From positions 4,836,001 through 4,900,000 of the forward strand of contig JAQJZZ010000010.1 in the NCBI GenBank assembly GCA_030077755.1: DNA of 64,000 nt, read 5' to 3'. A program made the translations under genes and the position numbers. The DNA is from Filosporella fistucella. Lineage: Eukaryota > Ascomycota > Leotiomycetes > Helotiales. Under the pieces are notes generated by a model. It was not told the DNA's origin. It ran no database searches and saw only the letters and a program-made list of their open reading frames with translations. Within the stretch, counting starts at the first letter, position 1. Each line of letters opens with the position of its first letter. Positions 54,050-64,000 of this stretch are shown here, piece by piece.

Positions 54050-57000
54050 ATGGCTACGATTCGCATTGCAGATACTATTCAACGGACGAAATCGAGTGAT
54101 GGGACTAGTACCGGAATTGGTGGCGTTTATCCCATCCGAAATGCATCTCTTGATAGACGAAGCACGAGAGATCGCTCCCTGGAACGACGGGGTCATGCCC
54201 GTCTGAATGATGATGAAGATGGCGGGCTGAGACAGAGCGGAGATTTCAAACAGAAGCAGGTATGCAGAGGGTATGACTCTGTTGATTGTGTGTTTCCTTA
54301 CTTGGAAATAGGTATTCAAAGGAAAACTTTTGTTCTACCTAGCTTATCAAAGTATTGGGGTAAGCTGCTCTCCTCGATGTGGCCGAGATAATCGCTGACA
54401 ATTCTTGAAGGTTATATATGGAGACATCGGAACCAGGTCAGCATCATACTATTGTTCACTTGAGCATTTCCAACATTAGACTTTTTTCAAGTGTTCTCTC
54501 TGACCCTACATATAGTCCTCTCTATGTCTACTCCTCCACATTTACGAGTGAGCCATCCTATCAGGATCTCATTGGCATTCTGTCAAGTCAGTTTTCACAA
54601 ACAATATTCAAACCCCAAAAAATAAGCTATACTAAAACCAATATCTAGTCATCATATGGACTTTGACTTTAATGGTCACTGTAAGAAAAGTTCTTTCAAA
54701 TCTCGAATCAATCTAATGAACAGGTCAAATACGTTCTCGTCATCCTCCACGCCGATAATGAAGGAGAAGGCGGAACTTTCAGCACCTATTCCCTACTCTC
54801 CAGATTCGTGGGTTGAAATCCTTCCTTCTCAACACGAATTTGTCTAAGTGATTGTCTACAGGCACACATTACCAAACGTGACCCTCGAGAGGCTTCCCTC
54901 ATCAAGATGGAAAGATACATGTCGCATGATTTGGAAAAGGCGAATCTTAGCGTCCGCTCTCGTTTGGAGAAGAGCAAGTTTGCGAGGGGCTTGTTGAAAA
55001 CTATTGGGGTACTTGCAGTGTGAGTAACTAAATTTCCTTCCAACTTCATGCGTCTAGAGTTTCGTGATTCTTCGTTCGAGCAGCGGTTCCATTGGTTGTT
55101 GTCGCTCTATTTGGCAATTTCATTCGCCGTAGCGTCCTGAACGCTCATTCTTCCCAAAGAGGCAAAAATGATAGCCGCCTTCCTAGCTCGAATTCCAGCG
55201 AGAAGACGTATAACATATGATAAGCCAAGGGCTTTCATAAATTAGTCTGAAATGGCGTAGTGGGTTGAGCAATTTAATCACTGTTCTCCAAACCAAACCA
55301 CGACGATCAATTCGTAAAGTTCTCACCGCGAGGGGTTAGCTATCCGATGACATTGTATGAAAATTACTCTGATCTATACGGTCGAAGACGGCTAATTGAT
55401 TGCCAAACAACTGCAGTTCATGTGGGTTGGAGTAGTCTGCTTCCCAGCGGACGTGAATCTTTTGTTTTTAAAACCAACTTTTTCTGGCACACTTTTTTTT
55501 TGGCCGCTCGGCGATTGTCGGGAATTTTTCTACGTGCCTTTTTATCTTCTAAATTTCGAGTTTTGAAATCTGTAATTTAGCAGAAATTCTGACTTGTATA
55601 GATCGATGGTTATGTCCGATGGTGTACTCACGCCCGCTCAATCGGTGCTCGGTGCTGTTCAAGGACTGAATGTAGTCAAGCCCGACATCACCAAATCCAC
55701 AATCGTAGGAACAACGTGCGGGATTTTGATTCTCCTCTTCCTCATCCAGCCTATGGGAACCACCAAACTCGCCGTAACATTCGCACCCATCGTCATCGTT
55801 TGGCTTGGTTTCAATGCTAGTTTTGGTGTCTACAACCTTATTAAATTTGATCACTCGGTGCTCAAAGCATTCAATCCTGCATATGCATTTGAGTTCCTGG
55901 CGAGGAATAAAACAGATGGCTGGCGAATGCTTGGAGGAGTGCTACTGGCTTTCACGGGTGTAGAAGCACTCTTTGCAGACTTGGGAGCGTTCAGCAGGAG
56001 AGCTATCCAGCTCTCTTGGTTGTGTTATGCTTTTCCTGCACTCTTGCTTGCTTACATTGGACAGGCAGCATATATCAGTGAGAATCCTGGGGCGTACTCG
56101 AATCCGTTCTTCAACTCAGTACCTCCTGGAATGCTGTATCCGAGTCTAATTATTGCGATTTTGGCTGCGAGTAAGTTACAATCTAGAGCTAGATCGACTC
56201 TCTATGGAAAGTTTGGAGCGTGAGACCTAATTGAATATAGTTGTTGCTAGTCAGGCGATCATCACTGCTACATTCCAGGTATGTGCAGTCATTCTGCTAC
56301 AAGATTCATATGCTGATGTCTCCAGCTTCTTGCTCAAGTCATGAAACTCTCGTATTTCCCACAGATCAAAGTGGTTCATACTTCAAAGATTTTCCATGGC
56401 CAACGTAAGTCCGAGAAATACTCTTGCCAGCACTTATTGTGCTTCAGACCTCGAGAGCTGACCCCTGGTAGTATATATCCCTATGCTGAACTGGTTACTC
56501 ATGCTTGGAACGGTGCTTGCTGCCGCTATCTACAACAATGTAAGTCTAGATGAACACCAATGATCGGCGATGGGTCTGACCGCTCCCTCTAGACCACTTC
56601 ACTTGGAAACGCTTATGGGTAAGTTCTTCCTCCCTCTGCATGGCTCATTTCGGTAGCAAAGAAGCTAAGACTCTTCCAACAGTGTCTGTGTCATGTTCGT
56701 CACCTTCTTCGACACCTGTATGGTCTCTCTTGCCGCACTCATCGTGTGGCGTCTTCCATACTACGTCGTCTTCTTCCCTTGGCTCATCATCGCCTGCCTC
56801 GATGGTCTCTATATGTCAGCATCCCTCATCAAAGTCCCAGACGGAGCCTGGTTCACCCTACTTCTTTCCGGTATACTTGCCAGTTTGCTTATTCTCTGGA
56901 GATTCGGCAAAGAGCAACAGTGGGCAGCTGAAGCCGAAGACAGATTCCCGACTACTCATCTCGTAGAGCGGGGAGCAGACGGAGAGATCAAACTTACTCC

Positions 57001-57725
57001 GAAATACGGCGGTGATAATCTTAGTATGATCAAGGGTTTTGGCATATTCTTGTAGGTGTATCGCCATCCAGTAAGGACGCATGCTCACAGTGTCCAGTGA
57101 CAAAGCAGGAGAAACAACTCCAGCAGTGTTCAGCCAATTTCTCAGTAAACTCGTCGCCGCCCCAGAAGTAATGGTCTTCTTCCATCTCCGTCCCCTCGAA
57201 ACGCCTTCCGTGGCCGCCGACAAACGATACACCGTCACCCGCGTCGCAATCCCCAACTGTTATCGTCTAGTCGTGCGTCACGGCTACATGGACGAAGTTA
57301 TAACCCCGGATTTGGCCTCCTTAGTCTGCGAACAAGTCCGCAATTTCATAGTATGCCAAGGCGTAGCTCTCAAATCTTCTTCCCTTCCCAATCCAGACAC
57401 AGAACTTGACCTCCAAACCCGCGAGATCTCATTTACGCCCCTCCCTCGCACCTCCAAAGAAGACTACAGCGATCCGGAATCCAAATCCGACACCACAGAA
57501 CACACCATCGCAGCCGATCTGCAGAAACTACAACATGCGTTCGATAGACAGGTTTTGTATATCATTGGCAAGGAACAGATGAAGATCAAGGGCGGGACGA
57601 GGATTTGGAGGAAGGTGCTGCTTAGTGCCTTTCTTTGGTTGAGGGAGAACACAAGGACGAAGGTGGCAAATTTGAGAGTGCAACCTGACCGGGTTATTGA
57701 GGTTGGGTTTGTGAAGGAGGTTTAG
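54050..57725 (+). CDS. HAK1: High-affinity potassium transporter, HAK/KUP family
   Basis: Fourteen exons: 54050-54259, 54312-54359, 54411-54436, 54516-54586, 54649-54680, 54724-54807, 54862-55019, 55602-56170, 56241-56278, 56326-56404, 56472-56539, 56593-56618, 56683-57051 and 57098-57725. They sum to 2406 nt (801 residues). The cytoplasmic N-terminus is followed by about 12 membrane segments. KUP signatures include YQSIGVIYGDIGTSPLYVY, the pore-region GGTFSTYSLLSRF (145-157), MVMSDGVLTPAQSVLGA, VEALFADLGAF and TTSLGNAYG. A long cytoplasmic C-terminal domain ends FVKEV. It imports potassium across the plasma membrane when potassium is scarce (family knowledge). Intron 7 (55020-55601) is 582 nt, about ten times the usual size. 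Two exons are only 26 nt. Confidence 0.93.
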
Positions 57726-58771
57726 GAGTGTTTTGGGTGGGAATTGGGAGGGGATCATAAGATTTATAGATAGTTATGATTTTGGAGATGATATTATATA
57801 TATCCCCAACTTCCCATTCTACCTTCTTTTATCTATCCACCTCTTCTCCACAATACCCACCTTTCTATCTCCACCTCTTCCTACCCACGATCTCTGCTCC
57901 ACCCATTCTCCACCACACCCTCATCTCCACTACTGCAAGTTTGACAGCCGCCAAGGCATGCAACATAACACTCTCCAAAGCGGCTATGTTCCACCATTTG
58001 ATCGTCTATCATATCTATTACATCAATTCTTGGAAATATATCAAGAACTCTAAGAATTAACATAACTTTCTATGACAAAATATTAGGAGAAATGTTCGAC
58101 TTGCAACATACCGCTTTTTGAAGCGGGTATCATCCATTATTCCATCATACATTACATCATATATAATGCTCTCAAGACATCTGTCAAAGAAATTGTTAAG
58201 AATCATAACTATAGAAACTATGTTTTTTATCTGATGTGCAATATACCAATCTTTAAAGCGGACATATCCTAGTGTCCCATGGTCGCTTTTGACTATTCCC
58301 TCATTCTTAAAGAATCCCATAAGAAGAATCCATAATTCTGAATTTCAGACGTGCAATAAACCAGATTTTGATGTGCGTATTCGGTGGTTAGGGAATATAG
58401 CAAACGGTAGTGTAGTGGGGAATGTGTTCTGGATGTATGAGGACAGAGACGGGTACCAGGTTTGGAGGCGGATGATGACGTTAGGAGAATCTTGGAGTTT
58501 AAACAACAGCTAGTAAACCTTTGTTCCCCTGGGAGAAAATAGAGCATAGAAACACTATTAACACATTCCTCTGAACACCTGCTCTGGCCGGCGCGATATC
58601 CTCGCTCTAAAACCTCCCGAGACGAGAAAGGAATGCCGGAAAACCTCCCGCATTGCGGGGTGTGGGGTATTTACCCCAAATAAAAGGTCAGAAATAAAAG
58701 GAACAAAACTTATATTCTTAATTCTATAATACATCTGTAAAGAATCTAAAGCTATAGTAATTTGGAGCAAA
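57726..58771. other. Spacer between HAK1 and the flavin-reductase-like gene
   Basis: About 1.05 kb, AT-rich, carrying the second degenerate tandem array (annotated separately). ORFs up to 106 codons are repeat- or composition-driven. Confidence 0.5.
57959..58400. repeat. Degenerate tandem repeat, four units of about 115-143 bp
   Basis: The anchor TGCAACATA or TGCAATA(T/A)A begins units at 57959, 58102, 58237 and 58352. The first three share an AAGCGG-type block 15-25 bp later, and the second and third end with related AAGAATC-type sequence. The fourth is the most diverged (GATGTGCG in place of AAGCGG). Confidence 0.5.
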
Positions 58772-59701
58772 ATGGTATTCTACGAGCCAGGTGTTACGCC
58801 TCATAATCTCCCCAGAGATCCTTTCAAGGTGCTATCTCCATTAGGTTGCCGAAATAAGAGTTAACCGCAACGATAGTCCTGTGTCGTCCCAAGACCAATA
58901 GGATGGATTTCTACACGATCAGTAGATGGAATAGATAATCTTGCCCCTTATAGGTAAGTACTTACTCCCCCTACTCAAATACATCGTCTAACAAAGGTCA
59001 CCAGCCAATTCAACAACCTCACTTTTGAGTACGTTGAATTATTCTATATTCTTAATTCACCTTAAACCTGAGAAAAATATCCACTCTCATTTTTTCACAT
59101 TTGAAAACCTATACTAATAATTTCCAGCCCTCCCTACGTTATGTTCTCCGCAAACCAGACCTCACATAATAATCGTAAAGACACCGTCATCAACGCCGAA
59201 AGCACAGGTTGTTTCGCCTGGAACATAGCAACATGGGATCTGCGTCATGCAATGAACGCCACCTCAGAACCCCTCTCTTCAACAATCGATGAATTCCTCT
59301 CCGCAAAACTTACAAAAGCCGCCTCTACAGTACTCCCTCACCAAGTCCCAATGGTCCAAGAGTCCCCTATAAAATTCGAATGTAAATACCATACTACGAT
59401 CCGGCTTCCCGGGAATCCACCTATGGGAACTGTAGACATAGTAATTGGCCGCGTAGTAGGAATCCATATAGATGAGAAGGTATTGACAGACGGGAAGGTG
59501 GATTTGGGAAAGGTGATGCCCATTGCAAGGTGCGGGTATTATGAGTATGCTGTAGTAAGGGAAACATTTGAGATGTTTCCGCCTGGGGATCCGAAGTTAG
59601 CTTTTGGGTTGGAGGGGAGTGTGGAGGGGCATAAAAAGCACGCTGAGGAGTTGAGGAGGAAGGGGGAGATGAATGGGGATACAGTTGTGAAGAAAGACTA
59701 A
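58772..59701 (+). CDS. Flavin-reductase-like (FMN-binding split barrel) protein
   Basis: Exons 58772-58828, 58877-58953, 59005-59028 (24 nt) and 59128-59701 sum to 732 nt (243 residues). Joining them gives the family layout: MVFYEPG..DPFK, VVPRPIGWIST, NLAPYSQFNNLTFDPPYV, RKDTVINAESTGCFAWN, and VPMVQESPIKFECKYH with GTVDIVIGRVVGIH. This matches the DIM6/NTAB-type flavoreductase domain, which binds FMN and in relatives reduces flavin for a partner oxygenase or acts on its own. The substrate is unknown and no partner oxygenase is adjacent. The first donor (GTGCTA) is weak but gives an exact in-frame join. The C-terminal tail is charged (HKKHAEELRRKGE). Confidence 0.85.
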
Positions 59702-60085
59702 GTGGAAATTGGAATGGGGAATTATAGAATGGATTACTTCAAAATCGTCCCTGTATCTACTGTTGTGTGCTGTGTGCACATTCCGTTGGATAATTTGTCT
59801 GGATGAGCAGTGGTACACTCGGTAATAACCTAATGAACCGTGGTTTCATCAAACCCAGTTACCAGCCATACCGCTAAGTTTCGTAATGGGCACTAACAGG
59901 ATAACAGGTGCGAATAGTAGAGATTTATGGTTGCTACCTTGTAGCATTCTGTAAATTTACAACGTCTTATGAATTTGTAACTAATCATATAGTAAACCCT
60001 ATCGAGTTGGGCTTATCGTGACGTGCCTTCATCTCTTCATATTCCAGGCAGCTCAACGCTAGAAAAGGTTGTCAATCTCTAACCA
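59702..60085. other. Convergent spacer
   Basis: 384 bp between the 3' ends of the flavin-reductase-like gene (+) and the nucleoporin gene (-). No supported feature. Confidence 0.5.
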
Positions 60086-63000
60086 TTACTCGTCATCATC
60101 CATCAGCCGAACATTTGTCCCTGCTTTGCGTAAAGCCTCCTTCAGCTTTTCTTTAACCGCCTTCTTCTCCTCCAACCTATTCCTCAAGGTGAGCTTCTCT
60201 CCTGGACTATACCCGCTTAGCTTCTTCCGCGGTGGTGAGCTACCACCTCGAGAACCAATTGAAGACATAAACGAATTTTGGAAACGATGTGGCCCATCTT
60301 TGATACTGTCAGGAGTATAGAACGACCCGAAAGTGCTGGACGCGCTCGGACGCATGGAAGTTCTGTTATTTTGTGGTGTAGTGAATGGGGAACCTTCCCG
60401 ACTACCTGCACTCATCGTCGACCCGAACCTCAGTCGACGCATCTGGTTTTCCAAGACGTCAATATCCCCACTTCTCTTCTCCGCCATACTCGTCATCTTT
60501 GTAATCGTTCTCATCACGGCCTCGACTGTCGGTCCTGCTGAGCCGTTTGCCCTGCCATTGGAGGTTGCTTGAGACACAATTCTAGCTTTCAAGACGGACA
60601 AGCTTTCCTCTGCCTCCGCCAACAACTTCTGGAAATCGGTATATCCTTTCCGCAATTCACTCTGCTGACCAGCTTGCTCAGCAGTTAGGGGCTGAACTCG
60701 TGCAAGAGCCAACTGGTCTGGATCTCGACGAATATCAATAATCTTCTTGATGTCTTCATGCCTTGCACGAAGGCGAATAACGTCTTTTTGTAAATCATTA
60801 CAAGTCTCAAGCTTCTCCGCTACATCTTTCACACGAGCATCTTCTAACTCGCGTGCAAGATCCTTTTCTAATAGAGACGACAGATTCTCAACTTCGACAA
60901 GACACCAGTCTTCATCTTCATCCTCTAGATCTTCTCGAGTGCGTCCTTCCTCTTTGTATTTTTCGGTGTGACCAGCCACGAAGCTCTTAAGCGAACGTGC
61001 ATTCAGTCCCAAAGTATCTATCATGGCGTTGATATCGCGATACACGGCTTCCACCTGAGCAGGTATACTATCTGCAGAATTCTTAATATCGTAATTTGAG
61101 TGTGCCTGGAATTCTCCAAGAACAAGTGTCGGCGTAACTTCCGAGGCAAGAAATTCTTGAACCTTGGCATCGTCTTCATCTTGCAAAGCTTGAGTTTCTT
61201 CGGCCTCCTTGCGGGCCCTTGCATCCTCGCGGCGCCTCTGTTCCTGCTTTTGCTCTTCAACTGAAAGAGCAAACGTATTCTGAACTGCGATTGGTGGTCG
61301 CGCTGCCCCTCTTTGAGACTCTAATAACTGTGAAGCAAATCCAGGGGCGCTGGATGATCTTGATGCATCCGGACGCTGCATTCTTCCTGGAATCACACCC
61401 CTGATTGGACTTGGTGAACGGGGACTCGCCTGCACTCTGGGAGGAGGAAGAACGGGTGCCGAGGTGTTGAGCTCACCAAATAATGGCCGGGATTGAGCTG
61501 GTTGACTTGGCTTATTGATTTTGGTGAACATGCTCTCCGGGCTGCGGTTCTTCAATCCTCCAAACGAGCTTTGAGGAGTAAATCCAGGCGTCTGGTTGTT
61601 CTCCGACACAGGACTTAAATCCTTGGTGACATCCTCACCACTGCCTTCCTCGCTCCGGCCCTCACTTTCAGATTCTCCTTCGTCTTCCTCCTCAGTCAAA
61701 AAGTCGGAATCATCATTGCCCTCATCTTCGGGACCACCAGGAACATCGCTTGGGGGTATTAGGTTCGCATCGAAGGCTTGCTTTGGGGGCGGACTTGGTG
61801 GAGAGGGAGCTGGTGCGGGAACCGATTTAGGAGGAGCGAAGTCTGGATGAAGAGGAGAATCAGTTTCAGTAGCATTTGAGGAACCAGAAGAGCCCCAAGG
61901 GGAAAAGCTTGTCTTACTAGTCGGATCAGGCGGTAATGGAGCTTCAGGGATCTTGCCACTTATTGCTGGTGTATCAGGAGCTGGCTCTTGCTTAATTTTG
62001 GGTGACGGAGGAGTTTTAGCAAGGGAGGCTGACGACGGTGTATCACTGGGTAGCGGCGTTTTTGGTGGTGGGGATGTATTGGCACCTAGATTTGCGAAAC
62101 TAAAACCTGCTGGCTTGGGTTTGTCAACTGCAGCTGGACCAAAATTGAAACCCGTGGAAGCGGGCTTTGGAGGCACTGTCGAAGTGGAAGTCGGCGTTCC
62201 AAACAACCCAGCCGAGGGAGGAGATGTGAACATCTGGGATTTCGGTGGTGCAGCCGGTGTAGAGGATGGCGTTGTGGATTCGAGTTTCGTTGCTGCTGTC
62301 TTGGGCACTTCCTCGGCGTCCATATCAGCATCATTCGACACTGCAGGTTGTGCTGGAGGCGATTTTGCAGCTTCACCCAGCGCGCTGCCAAAAGCTCCGC
62401 CGAACAACGAGCCTCCAGATGCTGACGATCTGTCTGGTGCATCGTCTTTTGCAGAAGGGTCTGCTTTGAAAGTAGAACCAAGAACAAACCCACCAGAGCC
62501 AAACGGTTTGTTGTCAGTAGTAGAAGCCGAGCCAAATGGGGAGGCGGCTTTGTTGGCTGCAGGAGCGAACAAAGGATTTGGAGTCGCTTGAGAACCAAAT
62601 AAATTGCTGGTTCCACTACCAGAAGGAGCTGCAGCATTGGAAAAGCCTCCTTTAGAGGCGAAGGATGCAAAGCCAGAGGCTGCTGGGGCAGCAGATCCTG
62701 TATTGGATGAGCCGAAGACAGGAGTATCCTTGGAAAGGCCAGCTTGGCCAAAAGTCGACGTTGTAGCGGTTGATCCAGAGCCCCAGGGTGAGGCCCGATT
62801 CCCTAAAGCCGGAGTACTAGTAGCACCAAAGGCCGGTTGTCCAAAAGCACTTGTGGCTGGAGCTGATGGCGTTGATCCAAAAGTAGAGGAACCAAATGCG
62901 GGGCCGGATGGTTTTGCTCCAAAGGTGGATGAACCGAAAGCGGGTGCAGTGGGAGCAGGAGTTGAGCCAAAAGTAGAAGCTCCAAATGCTGGTTTTGGCT

Positions 63001-64000
63001 GAGTGTTGGCGCTTGAACCAAAGGCCGATGAGCCGAATGCTGGAGTATTACTAGTAGTACCAGCAGATGTTGCCGGTGTTCCCCATGGTGAAGAACCTTT
63101 ACCAAGACCAGAAGCCGCCCCAAACGCACTAGTTGAAGGACCCTGGAGAGATGGTGTACCAAATGCAGTTGTCGCCTGTGGTTTGCCGAAGGCAGGAGTA
63201 TTCGAGGCTGATGAGCCAAATGTCGATTGTCCAAATGCTGGTTGAGCGGGAGCACCAAAGGTGGATTTAGGTGCCGTGTTTGAAGCTGGAGTTTGCTGTG
63301 GAGCCTGGGTTCCTCCAGCAATGGCAAGACCCGGGAACGTCGTTCCTTGTCTAATAGACTCCGTGTAGATAACCCACCAAGCAGCCAGGACCCCATCGTT
63401 ATTCAGAACCATAAGTGCAGGTACTGGGGATGGAGATTCATTAATTTCCTCGGCTGGAAGGGGTTTGAATACTTTATCTTTGCTAGAAAGATCGAAAGCC
63501 AATCCAATTGGGGAAGTATCGTTCAAGTCTGCTGACATCGGCAGTGCTGCCCGTCTCGAATCGTCCAACATTTCTGTCATTGTGAAGACCCCGGTGATTT
63601 TCTCCGCAGGTTTCCCAGCTGATAATGGGACTTTCGACCTGGTGAAAATACCAATGTCCGCAGAAGCTGTTGAGGCAATCACAAGTAAATCCTGAAGATT
63701 GGGAGGAAATTCTCGCAGGCGTAGTAGAAAGTGGTGTGGGGGTGATCGATTAAGTCCAAATGGGCCGGCAGGATCTGATATCTTCTGGAACATGAAATTC
63801 GACTGATTTGCTTGCTCTCTGGTAACAATGTGAAATGAGGAGGAGGGTGCCTGACTATTATCATAATTTGACGGAGTATGTACCACTAAGAAAACATGAT
63901 TTTCCAACCAAGTTATCGAGGACACTGTGACCAATTAGTCTGTTTCCATGATATGAGAGAATTGTACAAACCGTGATCAGACGCAGACACATTTGGGGGT
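60086..64000 (-). CDS. NUP159: FG-repeat nucleoporin Nup159/Nup214-like, 5' end outside window
   Basis: The last large exon runs 63924-60086 (about 1280 residues). It is preceded by a 47-nt intron (63971-63925; GTTTGT donor, ACTAAT branch, CACAG acceptor) and a partial exon 64000-63972. The visible N-terminal part is the end of the beta-propeller (SSITWLENHVFLVVHTPS). Then come many FG repeats with SAFG, STFG and PAFG spacers (about residues 230-560), a Pro-rich stretch, an acidic block (FLTEEEDEGESESEG), and a helical, coiled-coil C-terminus (EEQKQEQRRREDARARKEAEE onward) that would join the Nup82 complex. At the cytoplasmic face of the pore the propeller recruits the helicase Dbp5 for mRNA export (family knowledge). 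The basic C-terminus ends LMDDDE. Confidence 0.92.

Noticed and set aside
61953..62591. 212-codon + strand ORF rich in Gly/Ala/Pro
   Set aside because: Antisense of the FG-repeat region of the nucleoporin.
1..64000. tRNA genes, rRNA, CRISPR arrays, known riboswitches
   Set aside because: I looked for tRNA B-box-like GGTTCRA motifs with partner A-boxes and regular spacer arrays; isolated GGTTCGA-like strings (for example near 1849 and 45609) had no matching tRNA fold. Reading by eye cannot exclude a missed tRNA.

Overview
The window is nuclear DNA from a filamentous ascomycete (Pezizomycotina). The evidence is dense short introns of roughly 43-90 nt with GTRAGT donors and CTRAY-like branch points, an HDEL-tailed protein disulfide isomerase, a fungal HAK-type potassium transporter, Mep-type ammonium permease, Crt10, Dopey/DopA, Vps71 and Nup159. 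Moderate GC, long AT-rich spacers and the flavour of several lineage-restricted proteins suggest Leotiomycetes (Helotiales or Sclerotiniaceae-like), but that placement is an inference. No tRNA, rRNA, CRISPR or intact transposon was seen.

Layout. 1-10.4 kb: 3' end of an unidentified conserved protein, a 5.4 kb gene-poor spacer, a kelch-like single-pass membrane protein, and a spacer with a 13-bp minisatellite and a hexanucleotide array. 10.4-13.7 kb (-): CRT10 homologue in ten exons. 13.7-18 kb: gene-poor region ending in the promoter of an ammonium permease (18.05-19.87 kb, +). 21.9-27.8 kb (-): Dopey/DopA, sharing a 248-bp divergent promoter with MON1 (28.0-30.2 kb, +). 30.9-36.2 kb (-): a small unidentified protein and a 1120-residue disordered protein. 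38.0-42.2 kb (+): PDI, a small mitochondrial-like membrane protein and VPS71. 42.5-43.0 kb: degenerate tandem repeat. 43.2-45.3 kb (-): KEL3/KLHDC4-like kelch protein. 46.1-49.6 kb: a prolyl aminopeptidase (+) and an FAD monooxygenase (-) meeting tail to tail with 4 bp between stop codons. 50.4-53.2 kb (+): Wss1-like metalloprotease and a small secreted six-cysteine protein. 54.05-57.7 kb (+): HAK potassium transporter. 58.0-58.4 kb: second degenerate repeat. 58.8-59.7 kb (+): flavin-reductase-like protein. 60.1-64 kb (-): Nup159-like FG nucleoporin running off the right edge.

Most genes are housekeeping: endomembrane traffic (Dopey, Mon1), secretory folding (PDI), chromatin and genome maintenance (Vps71, Wss1, Crt10), nuclear pore (Nup159) and nutrient uptake (Mep, HAK). 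There is no clear biosynthetic cluster. For the genes I reconstructed exon by exon, the summed exon lengths are whole numbers of codons, which supports the junctions given. The points of most interest are two consecutive 8-nt microexons encoding the first PDI active site, a probable GC-AG intron in MON1, a Glu for His substitution in the ammonium permease, two decayed 107-143-bp tandem arrays in intergenic spacers, and the small secreted cysteine-rich protein.
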